From NCBI GenBank assembly GCA_037178855.1, contig JASJZC010000001.1, positions 8,804,001 through 8,868,000 of the forward strand: a DNA stretch of 64,000 nt, in the 5' to 3' direction. The notes beneath the pieces were generated by a model that saw nothing but the letters and a program-made list of their open reading frames with translations, did no database searches and was not told the DNA's origin. This DNA is from Oscheius sp. JU75 (lineage: Eukaryota > Nematoda > Chromadorea > Rhabditida > Rhabditidae). A program made the translations under genes and the position numbers. How positions within the stretch are numbered: position 1 is the stretch's first letter; each line of letters starts with the position of its first letter. Shown piece by piece: positions 10,472 through 20,658 of the stretch.

Positions 10472-11640
10472 CTAGATATCCTGCTCGATGTATTCCTTGA
10501 GCAGGTTGGCAAACTTGGATGTTCTGACCCAACAAATCTTTGAGTTCTCTTCTGCTCACTAAGACGACGTTCCTTCTCGTAGACGACGATCCTCTGGGCA
10601 CGGAATTTCAGAATCTCGACGTTAGAAGAGTATTTGGTCTGGGTACAGAGACGCTCCATCCTTCGCTGGTGCTTTTCCTTTAAGCCGGGACAGAAAGCCG
10701 AGAGATGACTGGTCGAGAAGCACTGTCGGCACCGGCAGCCTCTGCAGCTGTGCTCTTCGGACAGATAGATTAGGCCGCAGCTGAAAAAGAGCAAAAGTTC
10801 ACAAAGTCAAGCAATCCAGGAGTCCCTAGTTTTGAGTCAGGTAGCCAACAGGAACTTCTAGACTTGAGCATTTCAAGTAGACGAATCTGGTAGTCAGGGA
10901 GATATAAATTTAGATATTTCACGGAGCGAAACAATAGATTGGTCAGGCAGTCACGAAATCTATATTATGTATCTTACAAAGAAGTTAGATAGTCAAGACA
11001 AAGAGAGTACAGAAGTTCCAAAAATGAACTGGAGCCAAAATAAGAAACGGATCTGAAGCAAATGTCCTTGTTCCTAAAAATCATCTTCCTCTCTTCGAAA
11101 TCCACGACCGTACCAGTTTTGGTCGACGAAAATCCGCTACAGATCGCAGGTCCGAGTAGACTATTCTCCACGGCAAGTGGCAGTCATTGTTTTCCTTATC
11201 GTCCATCTTCACTCTCTGAAGAGCGGAACACTTGGGATGGACCAGCCAATGACGCAATTGTCTGAAAGTTTGGACGCTTTTTTGGAGACAGGAAAGTGTG
11301 GGGTAACATCTAGCTCTGTCTCCGTGTGGTAGCATCTAGCTGTCTCTCTGTATATCTTCTTGTGCCTATCGAGAAACCCAGACTCACCAGTACCCAGCTC
11401 TTTCGGTGGTGACTGCGGCGTAGTAGAAGTCTCCTTTTCCTCGACCCTTCCTCATCTGGCTCAAGAAGCGTAGGATCTCGTTGGCGTCGTCATTCTCCAC
11501 GACCACCTTTCCTTTCAGTGGACGAGGATAGGGGAGGAGGCTGAAGTGAAAATTGCGGATGGCTTCGCACTTGATCTTGTAGAGCTCATAGAATTTTGAG
11601 CTGTCCATCGAGAGCAGGCTGTTCGTGAAAGTGTTGGTCT
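10472..11640 (-). CDS. Unrecognised multi-exon gene with Cys-rich C-terminal part
   Basis: At least three coding blocks are visible. One (about 11638-11394) encodes DSSKFYELYKIKCEAIRNF and VVVENDDANEILRFLSQM. One (about 11274-11105) encodes LRHWLVHPKCSALQRVKM and LPWRIVYSDLRSVADF. One (10789-10472) encodes CGLIYLSEEHSCRGCRCRQC, then a basic helix. The cysteine pattern resembles a small zinc-binding module, and an upstream frame at 11701-11770 (FHCFHCKAGF) could supply another C-x2-C pair. The splice phases I tried do not all agree, so the start and first exon are unresolved. The C-terminal frame also appears to shift near 10540, where SKFANLLKEYIEQDI in another frame looks more natural. Function not assigned. 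Confidence 0.45.
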
Positions 11641-12008
11641 GAAACAATGAGGATTGGATGAAAAAGATTTGTATGTCTTTCGATTGTGACTGGAACGTAC
11701 GAATTGCCATCTGCGGCGAGATGAAGCCGGCCTTGCAGTGGAAACAGTGGAAGAGCGGAGCCATATGAGGGCGTAACTGTCGATACTGATCTCGATAAAT
11801 TGACAAGTTTTGACATGAAAATTAATTATGTTTCACTTTTAATTGCACCTTGCAACTACAGAAATTGTTCCTAAAATATCTTTTATTTTCGCTCAATTTT
11901 TGTGCTTACACAGCTTGTGAACTTGTGCTGATTTGTCCGCAAAAAAACAACGTGTGATCCTGCATTTCCAAACAAACGGTCTATAAATTAGCGACTCTCT
12001 GGTAAGCG

Positions 12009-14855
12009 ATGTTGATAATGAATTGTCTGATTTTGCTTCTTACCTTCCTACAGAGCAGTTACGGACAGGCTGCTTTTACCACGGCAGTTCCCTGTACTCT
12101 GTTCTGTCCCATCGGACAAATATGCTCTGTCAGCGCTATCGGAGCCCAGCAGTGTGTGAATCGCACCTCTACTGGCTGTAATCTTCTGTGCAATGCTGGA
12201 GAACAGTGTATCTTGACCCAACTTGGAGCTCAATGTGTCAGTATTGTGAGTGGAAATGGACAGAGTAAGTTGTTAGAATTCGAAATAGCCTAACAAGTCA
12301 GCTTGTTTGTTTGAACGTGCCTTGAACTGTATACACTGCGCGTCATAATTATGAGTCACCCCCCTAAATTTGCAGTATAGAGCGCACATCGCATTTTAGA
12401 GCTTCAGGACCATTTCCAAACAACTTCTCGTGTCAAAAAACCCCTAGAACAAAAGTTTCAGACAAGTATCTCATTTCCTTGAACCTCCATCTTCGAAAAT
12501 TCAAAAAACGCCCGCGTCATAATTATGAGTTAGTATGAACTAAACACATTTTTTAAAGAGACAACAATTTATTTCGTGATGAAATAAAGTAACTAGTAAT
12601 TAGTAGTGCCACCGCGGGCAGCAACAACATCTAACAATCGTCTAGGCATCGAATCTACGAGATTCTGGAGGGTAGACAGTGGAACACGACGCCAAGCGTC
12701 CAGGATGGCTCACTTGAGGTCATCGACGTTGTTGTACTGACGGCAATCCTTGTATACATCTCGGACGATGATGCTCCAGAGATTTTCAATCGGATTCAGG
12801 TCCGGAGAGCAGGCTGGCCACGGAAGAACGTTGATTTGATGAGATTGGAGCCAGGCGGCAGTATGATGACTGGCATGAATCGAGGCATTGTCGTGCTGAA
12901 ACGTCCAGTTTCCACCTTGAGCATGTAGGAATGGCAGTAGGTGATCTCTGAGCACGTCCTGGTAGCCGTTCGAGTTCATGCGACAAGTCACAAATGCTAT
13001 CTCCAGCTTTCCAAAGCTGCTGAATCCGGCCCAAACCATTAGTGAACCGCCACCAAAGTTTCGTCGGGAAAGGAGCGAGGCTCCTTACGAAGATCTCTCC
13101 AATAATGAGAAATACCGTCAGGACCGTCGTAGTTGAACTTTTTTTCATCGCTAAAGGTGACCTGAACTAGCTATGGAGGTGCACAAAACAAAAACTAACG
13201 TGGTTCCAGTTGCGACCGATGTTGCTTCGAGCAAAGTCGATTCGAGCAATCTTGTGACGATCCAGGAGACGAGGTGCGGGCTTCATTTTCTCTCTGGTGA
13301 TGTTCCTGTTCCGTTTGACAGCTCTCAGGATCGTCGATTTTGAAACATCGGCTCCCAGTTCGGCACGAACATCATTCGCCGACATCGTGCTGTTCGATAC
13401 AAGGCGGCCGATACGACTTTCGTCTCTTTTAGTGAGGATTCTCGGGCGTCCGGAGCTCTTCTTTCCTTCTGTGCAGCCTCTAACAACAAATCTTCGGATC
13501 GAGGTGATGGAACGGCCAAGCAATCTTGCAATTTCAGAGTTGTTCTTTCCGGCACGATGTAGAACTTCAGCTTGGGCTCTCTCTTCGGCAGAAAGACGTT
13601 TTCCACTCGGCATGTCTTTGCAGTTTAACGGGGAAACCTTTCAGGATATCGAACAATATGTTTACGATTCGTTTCGAGTTTTTGCCTTACATGATTCTGT
13701 GCAAGACCCAAACTAACTCATAATTATGACGCGGGCGTTTTTTGAATTTTCGAAGATGGAGGTTCAAAGAAATGAGATACTTGTCTGAAACTTTTTTTCT
13801 AGGGGTTTTTTGACACGAGAAAATGTTTGGAAATGGTCCTGAAGCTCTAAAATGCGATGTGCGCTCTATACTGCAAATTTAGGGGGGTGACTCATAATTA
13901 TGACGCGCAGTGTATAGCGCATCGAAGTGGCTGCACCCGCACCGCGGCGCCGTTTCTAGTTTCAACCCGTCTTCTCAAGAGGTTCAAAATGAGATCAATA
14001 GGAGCCTTACAGTTAAAGTACGAATTCTGATCGCCGCACCGCTTTCTCGTTCATGTAAAAAAATAGAATAGAATTTTGAGCAGCAGTAACTAGGATCTCT
14101 CTATTTCAGCCTCAGTCTGCGGCCCCAACGAATCTCTCAACCAGTGTGGAAACCTCTGTGAACAAAAGTGTCAGTACGCGGGTAGTAGTGCAAGTTTTTG
14201 TCGCTTTCCATGAACGATAGATTTCTTCAGGGCCGCGTCTGTCCTATGGTCTGTGGTCCTCCAGCCTGTGCCTGTTCCAGCGGCTTCTACAGACACGAGC
14301 AGACGAACAAATGTGTCCCGAGGGTCATGTGTCAAAGTATAACAGTTCTCATGTTGATGTAATGGCTGAAATGTAGGTGTGGAGTCTGGTAACGCTTTCC
14401 CTGGACTGAACTGGCCTTCTTTCCTTTCCAGCTTCGGGCTCCCTAGCAGCGGATCACTGTATCCTGCTTCAAACTTGCCCGGATCACCCTTCTATCCCGG
14501 AAATAGCAATTGGAACCAAGAAGCTGTCTATCTTGGAAGTAATGTTCCCGGTCCCATCTTCCCGGGAGCGAACTATCCTGGAAATGGTGGCCAAGGCTCT
14601 AACTTTCCAGGAAATTATCCTGGAAACATCAACAACAATCCTTTCGAATCCAGTGGTTATCCACTCAGCTACTATCTAGGTCTCTCTGGCTCGAGTTCCC
14701 AGACTGCTGGCAGCCGGGGGTCTCCGATTGATGGCTATTTCGGATCTTCGTACCCTGGAAACGACTTCCAGGGCTATGATGCCTATAACTGGGGAGGCAA
14801 TAGCTACTCGAACAGCCAGCAGGAGTTCAGCGGCTTTGGAAAAAGCAAGAAGTAA
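12009..14855 (+). CDS. Secreted chimera: Cys modules, TIL inhibitor domain and Pro-Gly tail
   Basis: Exon 1 (12009-12264) encodes a signal peptide (MLIMNCLILLLTFLQSSYG) and two cysteine modules (CTLFCPIGQICSVS..C and CNLLCNAGEQCILT..C). The 1.8-kb intron 1 holds a Tc1 element. Exons near 14110-14181 and 14231-14336 encode a trypsin-inhibitor-like (TIL) domain: CGPNESLNQCGNLCEQKC, then CPMVCGPPACACSSGFYR, ending KCVPRVMC. Ten cysteines fit the TIL spacing. Exon 4 (14377-14855) is a PGSNYPG/NWNQ-rich tail, ending FGKSKK, like that of the 17599-18240 gene. The phase across the small intron inside the TIL domain does not fit the simplest GT-AG choice, so that junction is uncertain. TATA at about 11983; AATAAA at about 14890. 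TIL domains usually inhibit serine proteases, and the tail suggests incorporation into an extracellular material (inference). Confidence 0.7.
12334..13912 (-). mobile_element. Tc1-family DNA transposon with long inverted repeats
   Basis: The ends are CACTGCGCGTCATAATTATG and its reverse complement, flanked by TA on both sides (12332-12333, 13913-13914), the normal Tc1/mariner target duplication. The terminal inverted repeats are about 200 bp. Each carries a second copy of the GCGTCATAATTATGAGT motif at its inner end (about 12511 and 13728), an IR/DR-type arrangement. The element is 1,579 bp and lies in intron 1 of the TIL/Pro-Gly gene. It encodes a broken transposase on the minus strand. Confidence 0.92.
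12593..13613 (-). pseudogene. Tc1-type transposase, inactivated
   Basis: The N-terminal part (13613 down) has a helix-turn-helix (RAGKNNSEIARLLGRS) and a second DNA-binding part (TMSANDVRAELG). A short intron (about 13201-13160) precedes VTFSDEKKFNYDG, which carries the first Asp. The second Asp is in FQHDNASIHAS, and the Glu is in SPDLNPIENLW, 34 residues later (DD34E). Two lesions are visible: a one-base frame shift near 13090, between KEPR and the RRNFGGGS-like block, and a TGA near 12710, after VDDLK. Autonomous activity is therefore unlikely. The remaining divergence between the two TIRs could not be measured here. Confidence 0.85.
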
Positions 14856-15156
14856 CTGATGCATTGTCTTTTTTTCAATGGCTGTCTAATAAAGTCTTTC
14901 TTTTATTATGCAATACTACCTAACTTGTATAAGATATAGACAGAACAGACAGACGGACAAGTTTATAGAAGTGCTTCCTTGAGTCTGAAAAATTTGATTG
15001 TACTGTAGGGTTTTGGCAGGTCAAAAGCGTTCTGCAGGTCCAATAAGGTAAGTCGTCTGTGTATTACTTTTCTAACTGTTAAGCACGTGACCATTGCTGG
15101 AGTGAGGCCTGGAAACCATACAGTGTATATGACAAACGATTTATTAAGGAATCTTA
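14856..15156. other. Intergenic between convergent Pro-Gly genes
   Basis: AATAAA for the upstream gene is near 14890. No gene or clear repeat was seen. Confidence 0.5.
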
Positions 15157-16114
15157 TTAGAAGATTGTTCCAACACCGCCACCAATTGGAATGCAATGAG
15201 CCAGACCATTGTAAGTTGAGCAATAGGTTCCCGATGGACATCCTTGAGCACACGAGTTCACATCTGAACTATCTCTATTCCTGAATAGTTCGGAAACTCA
15301 CTCATTTCAGTGAAGACACCAGGAGCACTGACTAGGGAGAGACTGGAGGTTGCCGGGGACATGGCACCTGGATACATTCCTGTCATGCCGGGGTAGAGAG
15401 TACCGCCGGTGAGAGGAGACATTCCAGGGTAAGTGGAGCCAGTGAGTCCTGGATAGCCTGTCATTCCCAGTCCGGATGTTCCTGGGTAACCTGACAGTAG
15501 AGGGTTGGACAGAGGAGACATTGCCGGTCGTGGGTAGCCTGTCGATCCGAGTCCTCCCATTCCAGGGTAGCCGGACAGAAGTGGGTTTCCATAGGAACCT
15601 AGACCGGCCATTCCGAGTCCGGAATATCCGGTCGTTCCGAGAGCAGAGGAACCGGACAGAAGAGGATTTCCAAACAAACTAAGACTTGGCATTCCTAGTC
15701 CAGAGTAGCCGGTCATTCCCAGTCCTGGGTATCCAAGAGTGCCGAAACCGGATCCTAGACCTCTACCTCCAGAGAGACCGGGAGCATTGACCACCCCAGT
15801 AGTCTGTCCATCATTTCCGACCTGGTTTTGGAGAGAAATCGGCAAGATATTCACTAAAATTTGACTTTAGTCTCGGACGATAGTCTCTGCCAGCGAGAGA
15901 CAACCAGGAACTGGCGTGTTCTTGCCCGTATCTCGAGAAACGTCCCACCCGTACCGCCCCACAAGGCAACAGACTCACTTTACCAGCCTAAGAAAATCAC
16001 ACCCGTATTCGGTTTTCCAGGACAAATTAGCCATTCTCGTGAGATGAAACACCCCGACTCACATTGACAGAAGCTTCGAAGGACGCAGAGGGAAAGAAGA
16101 ATCAGGTTGTACAT
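15157..16114 (-). CDS. Secreted GYPGLGM repeat protein with C-terminal Cys module
   Basis: Three exons on the minus strand: 16114-16063 (signal peptide MYNLILLSLCVLRSFCQ), 15853-15302 and 15263-15157. Exon 2 begins NILPISLQNQVGNDGQTTG and carries GYPGLGM, GYSGLGM and NPLLSGYPG repeats. A 38-nt intron then leads to a last exon that encodes NSCAQGCPSGTYCSTYNGL, then HCIPIGGGVGTIF and a stop. The splice phases agree at both junctions. The last exon is the same cysteine module as in the FPGSS-type genes (compare NSCGVCQQGTFCSTQFG in the 17599 gene). This gene therefore links the two Pro-Gly subfamilies. A TATA element is near 16150. It is the divergent partner of the gene at 16357, with which it shares the QVGN-x-G-x-TTG-I/V-VN opening. 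Confidence 0.8.
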
Positions 16115-16356
16115 AACAGCAGCATGAAACTGTTCTCTCCATGTCACTTTATATACCGAGGTCTCTGAACGACCAATCTCCCAAATAAATCTGGAAAAAC
16201 TTATCCCAAAAAAAAATGTTATCGCTACATTTGTGCTTGCTCAGCTTGGAGACGGAACATAACAACAGGCTGTTACTGTTCGTGTCTCAAAAACATGACC
16301 TTGTTGTGGAAAGCGAAGGGTCTATATAAGAGGCTTGGTTTGATCGGCTGCTGAAC
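16115..16356. promoter_or_regulatory. Shared divergent promoter region of the second Pro-Gly gene pair
   Basis: The start codons at 16114 (minus) and 16357 (plus) are 242 bp apart, close to the 236 bp at the first pair. TATA-like boxes are present on both sides (TATATAAA near 16150 on the minus strand, TATATAAG at about 16323 on the plus strand). Confidence 0.5.
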
Positions 16357-17005
16357 ATGCTTCGTCTCTCTCTTCTTCTCTTCGTCTCAATCTGTGGCTG
16401 TCTTGGACGTGAGTACTTGATTTTCAAGGAGACTACCATTCAACTCGTACCCAGTTTCTGTCTTCATAGATGTCAATCAGTATCTGTCATTCCAAGAAAA
16501 TCCTTTACCTTGTTTCTATCTTTCAGAGTCTCTCCAGACCCAGGTGGGCAACAGTGGCTCGACTACCGGCATCGTGAACACCGAACCCGGAGGAATCCCA
16601 TATACCGGTCTTGGCAGTTATCCAGGGCTCGGTGGCTATCCCGGTCTTGGTGGTCTCGGCAGCTTTGGTGGATATCCAGGTCTCGGAGGAGTTGGTGGTT
16701 ATCCCGGACTCGGTGGTCTTGGCGGAATGTCCGGCATCGGATTCCCCGGAACTGGTAGAGACATCAGTGTGATCAATGAACAACAAGCGAACCCAGGCAT
16801 GTTCGGAGGCTATCCAGGAATGGGACTCGGTGGCTATCCTGGACTCGGCGGTCTCGGAGGATATCCTGGAATGACCGGCTACCCTTCAATGTTCCCCGGA
16901 AGCTTCGGACTTGGTGGCTATCCAGGCATGGGACTTGGAGGATATCCAGGAATTGGGTATGCTGGCATGTTCGGAGGACTTGGACCCTATGGAATGATGT
17001 ATTGA
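16357..17005 (+). CDS. Secreted GYPGLGG repeat protein
   Basis: Exon 1 is 16357-16408 (signal peptide MLRLSLLLFVSICGCLG). The intron is 16409-16526. Exon 2 (16527-17005) begins SLQTQVGNSGSTTGIVN and continues as GGYPGLGGLGG and GYPGMGLGG repeats, ending GPYGMMY. It has more Gly and less Met than the copies at 559 and 23465, and no cysteine module was found. TATA at about 16323; AATAAA at about 17013. It is the divergent partner of the 15157-16114 gene. The N-terminal motif shared with that gene shows the pair arose by inverted duplication. Confidence 0.82.
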
Positions 17006-17598
17006 ACGTACTAATAAAGACATACCTCACCTTTATAAATCTGCTGGACATGTACACTTTTCAAACACTTCAAAATATTCGACTCACTGCCAGAAACCTA
17101 ACAGCTGTCTCTCTAAGGTTACAAAGACAGAAACACTCACATATCACGAGATTTCTTCAGCATCCTCGTGTTCTGCAAAGTTGTAGCCTTCTCTCTCCCT
17201 TAAACCTGTCCACATGTGCTCTTCTCGTCGAGTCGAGTCAAGTTACCATGTCCCCAACGAAGCTGTTTTCCAAACTGATTTGACTTGCAAACAGTAATTG
17301 CTGTCACAAAGTGCTGTGATGAACATCCATGCAAATTACGTCCGTGTATCGTCAAAGTACCTTACTTTCCAGTTTTATTTTGCAAAGTTTTGTAGCTTTT
17401 GGTCTGAAAAACCGCACCTATACCACCTGGCGAGGCTTAAAATGTGCGAATCAGGCTCCAGATTCAAGTAATCATACCATCGGTACCCAAGGACCCAGTG
17501 TTTTTAATTTCAAACCAACGAGCATAGCTGATCACTGTTACAGAATGGATTATCGAAGAATACACAATTTACTTCATGAATCTTTATTATTAGAATCT

Positions 17599-18240
17599 TC
17601 ACTTCTTTCCCTGACCGTTCATGGCGACGGGAACACATTGGGGACGTCCGAACTGGGTGGAACAGAAGGTCCCCTGCTGGCAGACACCGCAAGAATTCTG
17701 GCTGCTCAAACCGGGAAAGGTGTTTCCAGGGAACCAGTTGGATCCAGGGAAATTGTTATTGTTGCCTGGGTAGATGGAGCCAGGGAAAGAACTTCCAGGG
17801 TACCAGGAGCCAGGATAGTTGTTGTTTCCAGGATAGTTGGACCCTGGGAAGTTTCCAGGGTAGGTATTACCCTGGTTCCACGAGCCGATGGTTCCAGGAT
17901 AGTTGGATCCTGGGAAGATGGAGCCGGGGAAGCTTCCAGGGTAAGCATTTCCCTGATTCCAGTTGTTTCTAGGATAGATGGAAGATCCTGGGTAGGTCGA
18001 GCCCGGGTACTGGGAGCCAATGTTCGGGAATCTGGAGCTAGATGGCCAGTTGGTTCCTGACTGTCCCAAGTTCCAGTTAGTCTGTCCAGAGACTCCAGGC
18101 CATTGGATTCCGCTCTGTTCATTGATTCCAGTCAGTCCGGAAGCTCCAGACTGGAGGCCAGCGGAGATTTGGCCGCTCGGAGGGATACTGTAGCCGAGAC
18201 AGGAGTGAATGAAGGCGACGAGAAGGAGAAGACGATGCAT
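17599..18240 (-). CDS. Secreted NYPGS/NWNQ repeat protein with C-terminal Cys module
   Basis: A single exon of 213 residues from 18240. Signal peptide MHRLLLLVAFIHSCLG, then a Gly/Ser/Asn region, then SNYPG, NWNQGN and FPGS repeats. At the C-terminus is the module NSCGVCQQGTFCSTQFG, then RPQCVPV and a short basic tail GQGKK. A TATATAAG-type box is about 30 nt upstream of the ATG (near 18275), and AATAAA is near 17590. It is a paralogue of the 9505 gene by signal peptide and of the 12009 gene by tail. No known family; likely secreted structural or adhesive. Confidence 0.82.
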   Translation of the reverse strand: MHRLLLLVAFIHSCLGYSIPPSGQISAGLQSGASGLTGINEQSGIQWPGVSGQTNWNLGQSGTNWPSSSRFPNIGSQYPGSTYPGSSIYPRNNWNQGNAYPGSFPGSIFPGSNYPGTIGSWNQGNTYPGNFPGSNYPGNNNYPGSWYPGSSFPGSIYPGNNNNFPGSNWFPGNTFPGLSSQNSCGVCQQGTFCSTQFGRPQCVPVAMNGQGKK

Positions 18241-19423
18241 TTGTTGCTTGTCCGACCGACTGCCACTATTCTCTTATATACAGCTCTAATCAACGAATAA
18301 GGTATTAATAGAAGACGAGCATAACAGAGTTGGAATCATATGTTGTTATTATCCGAGAAGAACATCTGCAGAATGCGGCTGAACAAATTGGCATGGAAAA
18401 CAGCATTTCTAGTTCGTAGATGAAACACAATATGGTTCAACAGCACAGTGATATATCAAGTGATGAAGAGCAATTTACTTAAGCTATCTATCTTTCTGGA
18501 AACATACATATTTAGATTTTCTGACTACAGCCTCTACAATGGCCAAATACTCAACAGTTAGACAGCGCAGACAAGCAGATGGACATAATTGCAATTTAGT
18601 AGTAAAGGAACCAGACATTGTCAATATTTATCACTTGTCAAGCAGTCTCAAACATGTGTATCATAAACCTAAGAAGCTACTGTTGCGAGGACGAAGTTTG
18701 TTCACACTTGACAGAATCTTGTCAGTCACTGATTAGATTGTCATTGATTAGCGACGATGTAAGCAATCCTATCCAGAATCTCGTCCTCTGGAAAGTTTGC
18801 TGTCGAGACGGAGACTCTACTATCGCTACCGATAACTGCTCAGTCAAAAGCTTTCGAGACGAAATTTCGCAGATCTGATGTGACTCCAATTGTATCCAGC
18901 ACGTTCAACGGAGTCTTGGTCTACGTTCTCTGTGTTATTCCTCCTTCAAACATACATAGTTGCTTGGAAAATTTCAAAAAATTTTATATTCGCGTTTTGC
19001 TGCGTCCCATTTTTTCGAAAATAAGCAAAAGATTCAAACATTTTCCGAACAATAAATACCCCCAATTTCCGGAAGAGAACAGGAGAGCCTTTGGGATCTC
19101 CTAGCTGTGGACCTTAGTTATGGTTCCAATCCCGAGGATGAATAAGTAGATCTATTGGCTTAGGTTTTTCGAACTAATTTTAAAAAAACTACTTCGAGGG
19201 GGATGATCACGTGTTCAGTTAAGTATACAGTATGTCAATCAAACAGTTTTGTCAAGTGTCTTTCGGTCAAGTGAGCTGTTCTGTCTGAATGTCTACGACA
19301 GAAGCAAGCACTGCTGATTGACCTGACAAGTCAAGAACTTTCCGCTTATGACTTGGTCCCAACACGAAAAGCAACGTTAGTGTAAAAAAGCGTGCTCATA
19401 GTTTCCCTCCCAGTTGTTTTCAA
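18241..19423. other. No supported gene
   Basis: AT-rich sequence with short frames (18539-19104) that lack signal, splice or family evidence. The 3' part carries the 5' flank of the TMEM234 gene. Confidence 0.5.
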
Positions 19424-19909
19424 ATGGACGCCTGTTCCTACCAATGCATTTCTTCAATTCTGGTGGTCGGACTGGTCTGGGGAGCCACAAATCCCCTTCT
19501 TCGACTGGGATCTGCTGCTGCGAAGCGGGAAATCTCCCATAAAAGTAAGATTTGGCATTTCTCAGCAGAAAAATATCCATTCAGACAAGGTTCTCCACAT
19601 TCTGAGTCATTTCTGGCATCTCGTCAAATGCTGGCAGTTCTCCTTCCCCTTTGCTCTGAATCAAGGAGCTTCGGTCAGTCTTAGTGTCTCAGCACCCGTA
19701 CAATCTCGTCACTTCAGATCCTCTTCAATGTTCTGGTGGCCAAATTCCCGATTTCCGTCGTCGTGCCGACCACGAATGCCGTCCAACTGATCTCGACTGC
19801 TCTTTGTGGACAGCTACTTGGTGAAAAGCAGTCCCATCCTCGCATCTGGTTCGGCTATCTTCTCACCATTTTTGGAATCGTTTTGATGCTCACAGCTGAC
19901 GGGTTATGA
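19424..19909 (+). CDS. TMEM234: TMEM234-like small membrane protein
   Basis: Three exons: 19424-19544, 19585-19673 and 19718-19909. The protein begins MDACSYQCISSILVVGLVWG and continues ATNPLLRLGSAAAKR. The second exon gives KVLHILSHFWHLVKCWQFSF and ends NQGAS. The third gives ILFNVLVAKFPISVVVPTTN, then LISTALCGQLLGEK and FGYLLTIFGIVLMLTADGL. The pattern (WG-T-PLL near the start, FLLNQ-x-x-S, AVP-x-x-N, GE, then a final helix) is that of TMEM234, a four-helix member of the drug/metabolite-transporter-like fold, at the usual length of about 130 residues. The donor at 19674 (GTCAGT) was chosen because it keeps phase and restores NQGAS-ILFN. Function in worms is not known to me. Confidence 0.85.
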
Positions 19910-20132
19910 TGATAAATTGCTTCCAAATTGTGACTGTAGTTGAGTTTGCGACAGAGAGTCATCAGATTGCTCTTGCGGTATATCAACTGTAGATAGACAC
20001 CTGGAAAAAAACCCGGTTGACAGGGTCAGAGCGGAAGAGGAGGACGACAATAGGGAGAAAGGAAAGGATATCTATCAAAGTAGTCAAGACCAAAGAACAG
20101 AAAAAAAAACGATAGTATAGCTTGAACATTTA

Positions 20133-20614
20133 TTATTTCTTCTGGCTCTCAGTCTTAGCCGGCTGGCGCGGCTTTGTGCTCTTCATGCTCTGTTCAGGGG
20201 CCAAGCACTTGATGTCCTCCAGCGTCTCATCCTGATTTAACTGTGACTGGAAGAATCCTCAGCAGTCTTCTCTTTCTTGTCCTTCTCCAGCTGTTCCGCC
20301 CTCATCTTCTATTTGCTCGAAGTCGGCTCCTTTACGGACGCATACATCGTGGCAAGAACCACCGTCTGAACCTCGTCTGGCTTTTTACTCGGAGTCGCGG
20401 ACGGGACAGCCGTTTCGGTGGGGGGGGAGGGACCGGCTTCTTGTCGGGCTTCTTCATCGTCGTCGTGTTTTCGGTTGACGGAGGTGTTTTCTTTTTGCAA
20501 CCAAGTAGAGCAGAGGGAGCGTAGGCCAGTGGTAGCACGGCCAGTAACAGGTCCAAGAGACTCGAGATGGTTCTTGAATCTTCAGGGATGCGCGTTTGTC
20601 TATTGAATGAACAG
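20133..20614 (-). pseudogene. Unrecognised Pro/Lys-rich protein, apparently frameshifted
   Basis: One frame reads TISSLLDLLLAVLPLAYAPS (leader-like), then GCKKKTPPSTENTTTMKKPD. After a run of eight G on the plus strand (20419-20426) the sensible frame changes to TETAVPSATPSKKPDEVQTV. A further piece ends PAKTESQKK at 20133, next to AATAAA. It looks like one small Lys/Pro-rich protein broken by the homopolymer, but the start and splicing were not resolved. Confidence 0.35.
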
Positions 20615-20658
20615 ATATGTAACACTTTTTTTTAACAAAGAATATAGAAGACAGTTTA

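Noticed and set aside
17329-18060. 243-residue plus-strand frame
   Set aside because: Its Val/Ser/Arg-rich repeats are the antisense of the NYPGS gene at 17599-18240; the minus frame has a signal peptide, Cys module, TATA and AATAAA.
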